From Gammaproteobacteria bacterium (GTDB lineage Bacteria; Pseudomonadota; Gammaproteobacteria; HK1), in NCBI GenBank assembly GCA_020444775.1, contig JAGRHX010000194.1, positions 1 to 24,333 on the forward strand: a stretch of DNA of 24,333 nucleotides, written 5' to 3'. The notes beneath the pieces are model-generated. The model saw nothing but the letters and a program-made list of their open reading frames with translations, made no database searches and was not told the origin of the DNA. How positions within the stretch are numbered: the stretch's first letter is position 1; each line of letters starts with the position of its first letter. Positions 21,265 through 24,333 of this stretch are shown here, in pieces. The position numbers and the translations under genes are program-made.

Positions 21265-22128
21265 ATGAGGCAGATTTCGCAGCGACTCCTCGCAGCCGCG
21301 ACCGGGTCAGAGACAGATGTGCAGAGACAGATGTCCGGAGTCCTCTTGTTCATTCGACTGCTTCCGCCAGGCCTCACGGCATGGCTCCATCCGTGGCCCG
21401 ATAACGAGCTGTCGCTCGTCGCGCCGTACAGGTCGCGTCGGGCGCCGCCGGACCGCTATCGTGCGGCGCGTGGCGCGTTGTTGCTGGCGCTGCTGCTCGG
21501 CTGCGTCGGCGCGAACGCGCAGAAGACCCGCTATGTGACCGATTCGCTGCGTCTGGAGGCGCGCACCGGTCCGAGCACTCAGCACCGCATCATCACGATG
21601 CTCGAAAGTGGCACCGAGGTACAGGTGCAGGAGGAGTCCGAGGGCTGGAGTCGGGTGTCACGCCCCGGAGGTGGTGACGATGTCTGGATCCTGTCCCGCT
21701 ATCTGATGGATCAGCCCTCGGCCCGCAGCATCGTCGAAGCCGCCGCCGCCGAACGCAATCGGCTGAAGACCCAGCAGAGCAAGCTCGACAGCACGCTCAG
21801 CGAGTACCGCAAGACCATCGCCGAGCTGCAGCAATCCCGCGACGAGTTCAAGACCCGCAGCGAGACCCTCGCCAGCGAGCTCGCCGATCTGAAGCGAACG
21901 GCCTCCACCGCGCTGCAGATCCGTGCCGAGAACGACCGGCTCAAGCAATCCACCGACGTGATGCGCAGGGAGTACGAGCGTGCCAAGCGCGACTACACCT
22001 TGCTGCGCGAGACGCGCGAGCGGGACTGGTTCCTGGCCGGTGCCGGCGTGCTGTTCGGTGGCATGGTCCTGGGGCTGATCATCCCCAAGATCCGCTGGAA
22101 ACGTCGCAAGCGCTGGAACGAGATCTGA
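21265..22128 (+). CDS. TIGR04211-type SH3-domain, coiled-coil, membrane-anchored protein
   Basis: A protein of up to 287 residues. From about residue 70 it matches the TIGR04211/YgiM architecture: a hydrophobic leader (ALLLALLLGCVGANA), a bacterial SH3 domain (TRYVTDSLRLEARTGPSTQ, then VQEESEGWSRVSRPG and DVWILSRYLMDQPSA), a coiled coil from about 155 to 250 and a membrane segment (about 256-274) before a basic tail KIRWKRRKRWNEI. The mature domain should be periplasmic, held to the inner membrane by its C-terminus. The role is probably envelope-related but unproven. The start is uncertain: ATG 21265 and ATG 21331 both precede an atypically long N-terminal stretch and neither has a convincing ribosome-binding site. 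A 13-base direct repeat (CAGAGACAGATGT at 21308 and 21322) lies between them. It is followed by tex. Confidence 0.8.
   Translation: MRQISQRLLAAATGSETDVQRQMSGVLLFIRLLPPGLTAWLHPWPDNELSLVAPYRSRRAPPDRYRAARGALLLALLLGCVGANAQKTRYVTDSLRLEARTGPSTQHRIITMLESGTEVQVQEESEGWSRVSRPGGGDDVWILSRYLMDQPSARSIVEAAAAERNRLKTQQSKLDSTLSEYRKTIAELQQSRDEFKTRSETLASELADLKRTASTALQIRAENDRLKQSTDVMRREYERAKRDYTLLRETRERDWFLAGAGVLFGGMVLGLIIPKIRWKRRKRWNEI
21308..21334. repeat. Direct repeat CAGAGACAGATGT, two copies, 14-bp period
   Basis: Copies at 21308-21320 and 21322-21334 flank one base; the second includes the alternative ATG (21331) of the SH3-domain gene. If that ATG is the true start, the repeat lies in the leader. Otherwise it is inside the coding region and puts the copies in different frames. 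Confidence 0.4.
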
Positions 22129-22307
22129 TCACAGCGCCGATCCAGCCATGCCACGCGTGAATCGACCGACAGCGCGTATGACGAGGTCGTCGACCCGCAG
22201 CCTGCTCACGGCACCATCCTGCTCGCGTTGGTTCCAAGCCTCGAACGGCTGCGGTCACCCGTCGCACAGCGCCTGTTCGAACACCCATTCATCGGGAGAT
22301 CCGCCCA

Positions 22308-24333
22308 GTGCTCGCCCCCATCCATGAACGCCTGGCCGACCTGGTCGATTGCCGACCAGCCCAGGCGCTTGCCGCCATCCAGCTTCTGGACGATGGTTCG
22401 ACCGTGCCCTTCATCGCCCGTTACCGCAAGGAGGTCACCGGTGGTCTGGACGACGCCCAGCTACGCACCCTGGAAGAACGCCTGGGTTATCTGCGCGAGC
22501 TGGAGGAGCGTCGGCAGAAGGTGCTCGAGAGCATAGAGGAGCAGGGCAAGCTCAGCGTGGAGCTGCGAGACGCGATCCTCGAGGCGGATACCAAGACCCG
22601 GCTCGAGGACCTGTATCTGCCGTACCGGCCACGCCGACGCACCAAGGCCCAGATCGCCCGCGAGGCCGGTCTGGAACCGCTCGCCGAGCTGCTCTGGGAA
22701 TCGCCACAGAACGACCCGCAAGACAGCGCCGCCGCTTACGTCGATGCTGAAAAGGGTGTCGCCGACGGTAACGCCGCACTCGAGGGCGCGCGTCAGATCC
22801 TGATGGAACGTTGGGCGGAGGATCCGCAGATCAGCGGCGCGGTGCGCGACTGGCTGTGGGACAACGCCGAGCTGCGCGCCACGGTGGTCGAGGACAAGGA
22901 GGCGCAGGGGCAGAAATTCCGCGACTACTTCGATTTCGGCCAGGCCATCGCCAGGATCCCATCGCACCGAGCACTGGCATTGTTCCGCGGCCGCAACGAC
23001 GGCGTGCTGAATCTGCGTCTGGTCGCCGAGGAGGACGAGCAGGGCCGCAGCCGCCCGGAGCGGATGCTGGCCACGCATTTCGCGGTTCGCGATCTCGACC
23101 GGCCGGCGGACAGCTGGCTGCTCGACACCATCCGGCTGACCTGGCGGGTGAAGCTGCACCTGCGTCTGGAGCTGGAGCTGCTCAGCCGGCTGCGAGAGGC
23201 CGCCGAGGAGGACGCGATCGCGGTGTTCGCCCGCAATCTTCACGATCTGTTGCTGGCCGCGCCGGCCGGGCCGCGAGCGACCATTGGCCTCGATCCGGGG
23301 TTGCGCACTGGGGTCAAGGTCGCCATCGTCGACACCACCGGCAAGGTGGTCCACACCGACACCATCTATCCGCATCCGCCACGCAAGCAGTGGTCACAGA
23401 GCGTCGAACGGCTGCGTCAGCTCGCTCAGCAATTCGATGTGGATCTCATTGCAATCGGAAACGGCACCGGCTCACGCGAGACCGATAAGCTGGCGGCCGA
23501 GGTCGTCGCCGGATTCGCCAAGGGCAGGATGCACAAGCTGATGGTCAGCGAAGCCGGCGCGTCGGTGTATTCGGCCTCGGAGCTCGCCTCCAGTGAGCTA
23601 CCGGGTCTGGACGTCTCGTTACGCGGCGCGGTGTCGATTGCACGCCGTCTGCAGGATCCGCTCGCGGAGCTGGTCAAGATCGAGCCGAAGTCGATCGGTG
23701 TGGGTCAATACCAGCACGACGTCAACCAGACCCGTCTGGCGCGCACCCTGGAGAAGGTCGTCGAGGACTGCGTCAGCGCGGTCGGCGTCGATCTCAACAC
23801 CGCATCGCCGGCGCTGCTCGCGCGGGTCGCCGGTCTGAGCGCCAGCCTCGCCGAACGCATCGTCGCGCATCGTGACGAGCATGGGGCGTTTCGCACGCGT
23901 CAGGATCTGCTGCGTGTGCCACGCCTCGGCGAGAAGACCTTCGAGCAGGCCGCGGGATTCCTGCGCATCATGAATGGCGACAACCCGCTCGACCGCTCCG
24001 CCGTGCACCCCGAGGCCTATCCGTTGGTGCGGCGTCTGCTCGAGTCCAGCGACAAGAGCATCGACGCGGTGATTGGTAACACCCGGTTCCTGCGTGCAGT
24101 GAAGCCCGAGCAGTTCACCGACGATCGGTTCGGGCTGCCGACCGTGCGTGACATCCTCAGCGAGCTCGAGAAGCCGGGTCGCGATCCACGCCCGGAGTTC
24201 AAGACCGCCGATTTCAAGGAGGGTATAGAGAACCTCGACGACCTCACCCCGGGCATGGTCCTCGAGGGTGTGATCACCAACGTCACCAACTTCGGCTGCT
24301 TCGTCGATATCGGCGTGCATCAGGACGGTCTGG
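22308..24333 (+). CDS. tex: Tex transcription accessory protein, 5' part
   Basis: An uninterrupted frame of 675 codons that runs off the window, so the last part of the gene (about 100 residues for a usual ~770-residue Tex) is missing. Domains in order: N-terminal helical Tex domain ([14 protein letters not shown] [17 protein letters not shown] near residues 35-51, [19 protein letters not shown] around 102-120); YqgF/RNase-H-like domain from about 325 ([33 protein letters not shown]); the strongly conserved [20 protein letters not shown]; helix-hairpin-helix repeats at about 492-555 ([19 protein letters not shown], then [19 protein letters not shown]); and an S1 domain beginning near 646 ([20 protein letters not shown]). 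Tex binds nucleic acid and the transcription machinery and affects gene expression. GTG 22308 fits with GGGAG at 22294-22298; ATG alternatives would cut the conserved N-terminus. Confidence 0.95.
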   Translation, partial: MLAPIHERLADLVDCRPAQALAAIQLLDDGSTVPFIARYRKEVTGGLDDAQLRTLEERLGYLRELEERRQKVLESIEEQGKLSVELRDAILEADTKTRLEDLYLPYRPRRRTKAQIAREAGLEPLAELLWESPQNDPQDSAAAYVDAEKGVADGNAALEGARQILMERWAEDPQISGAVRDWLWDNAELRATVVEDKEAQGQKFRDYFDFGQAIARIPSHRALALFRGRNDGVLNLRLVAEEDEQGRSRPERMLATHFAVRDLDRPADSWLLDTIRLTWRVKLHLRLELELLSRLREAAEEDAIAVFARNLHDLLLAAPAGPRATIGLDPGLRTGVKVAIVDTTGKVVHTDTIYPHPPRKQWSQSVERLRQLAQQFDVDLIAIGNGTGSRETDKLAAEVVAGFAKGRMHKLMVSEAGASVYSASELASSELPGLDVSLRGAVSIARRLQDPLAELVKIEPKSIGVGQYQHDVNQTRLARTLEKVVEDCVSAVGVDLNTASPALLARVAGLSASLAERIVAHRDEHGAFRTRQDLLRVPRLGEKTFEQAAGFLRIMNGDNPLDRSAVHPEAYPLVRRLLESSDKSIDAVIGNTRFLRAVKPEQFTDDRFGLPTVRDILSELEKPGRDPRPEFKTADFKEGIENLDDLTPGMVLEGVITNVTNFGCFVDIGVHQDGL

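Noticed and set aside
22228..22536. Small plus-strand open frame at the start of tex
   Set aside because: It is out of frame with the continuous Tex reading frame that begins at GTG 22308 and shows no family pattern.

Overview
The window looks like a chromosomal segment of a GC-rich proteobacterium, most likely a gammaproteobacterium. The evidence is a Tex transcription accessory protein, a TIGR04211-type SH3/coiled-coil/TM protein, a GldA/F/G-like ABC operon with a DUF4340 partner, and strong G/C third-position bias. No rRNA, tRNA, transposase, integrase, CRISPR array or phage gene is visible. Genus-level placement is not possible from the sequence alone.

Layout. (1) 31-2814: minus-strand accessory genes: a periplasmic molybdopterin-oxidoreductase-fold protein, a universal stress protein, a gene broken by a frame change (1311-2059, perhaps ATP-grasp related) and a hemerythrin-like protein. 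A plus-strand 37-codon remnant of a class II glutamine amidotransferase follows at 2701-2814. A perfect 13-bp hairpin sits between the last two. (2) 2811-6162: minus-strand cupin gene coupled to a GNAT-nitrilase fusion gene, then a CgeB-like glycosyltransferase. (3) 6495-9055: two plus-strand FMN-dependent luciferase-like monooxygenases of different subfamilies. (4) 9192-13315: a tightly coupled minus-strand operon: ABC ATPase, permease, Gldg-like auxiliary protein, DUF4340 protein. (5) 13447-14298: a secreted metallo-beta-lactamase-fold lactonase-like enzyme with a clear terminator and a 3x13-bp repeat upstream. (6) 14548-18468: a HupE/UreJ-family membrane protein divergent from a GNAT acetyltransferase, then a TauD/TfdA dioxygenase and an alpha/beta hydrolase without the usual nucleophile. 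(7) 18735-20664: btaA and btaB, the two-step pathway for the phosphorus-free betaine lipid DGTS. (8) 20819-24333: a DUF2892 membrane peptide, the SH3 protein and the 5' part of tex, which runs off the window.

How the genes relate. btaA-btaB form a pathway: BtaA moves the 3-amino-3-carboxypropyl group of SAM onto diacylglycerol and BtaB trimethylates it. btaA has no ATG, GTG or TTG start that keeps its conserved N-terminus and appears to begin at CTG (18735). It is preceded by four 11-bp direct repeats and two mutually exclusive hairpins. The four-gene ABC operon shows stop/start overlaps, and its two accessory proteins carry histidine-rich stretches. The monooxygenases, dioxygenase, nitrilase, cupin and hydrolase suggest oxidative breakdown of organic compounds, but they do not form one operon and no flavin reductase is present.

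The most notable points are the CTG-started btaA with its repeat-rich leader, the amidotransferase remnant, the nucleophile-less hydrolase, the His-rich ABC operon and several short tandem repeats placed like operators.
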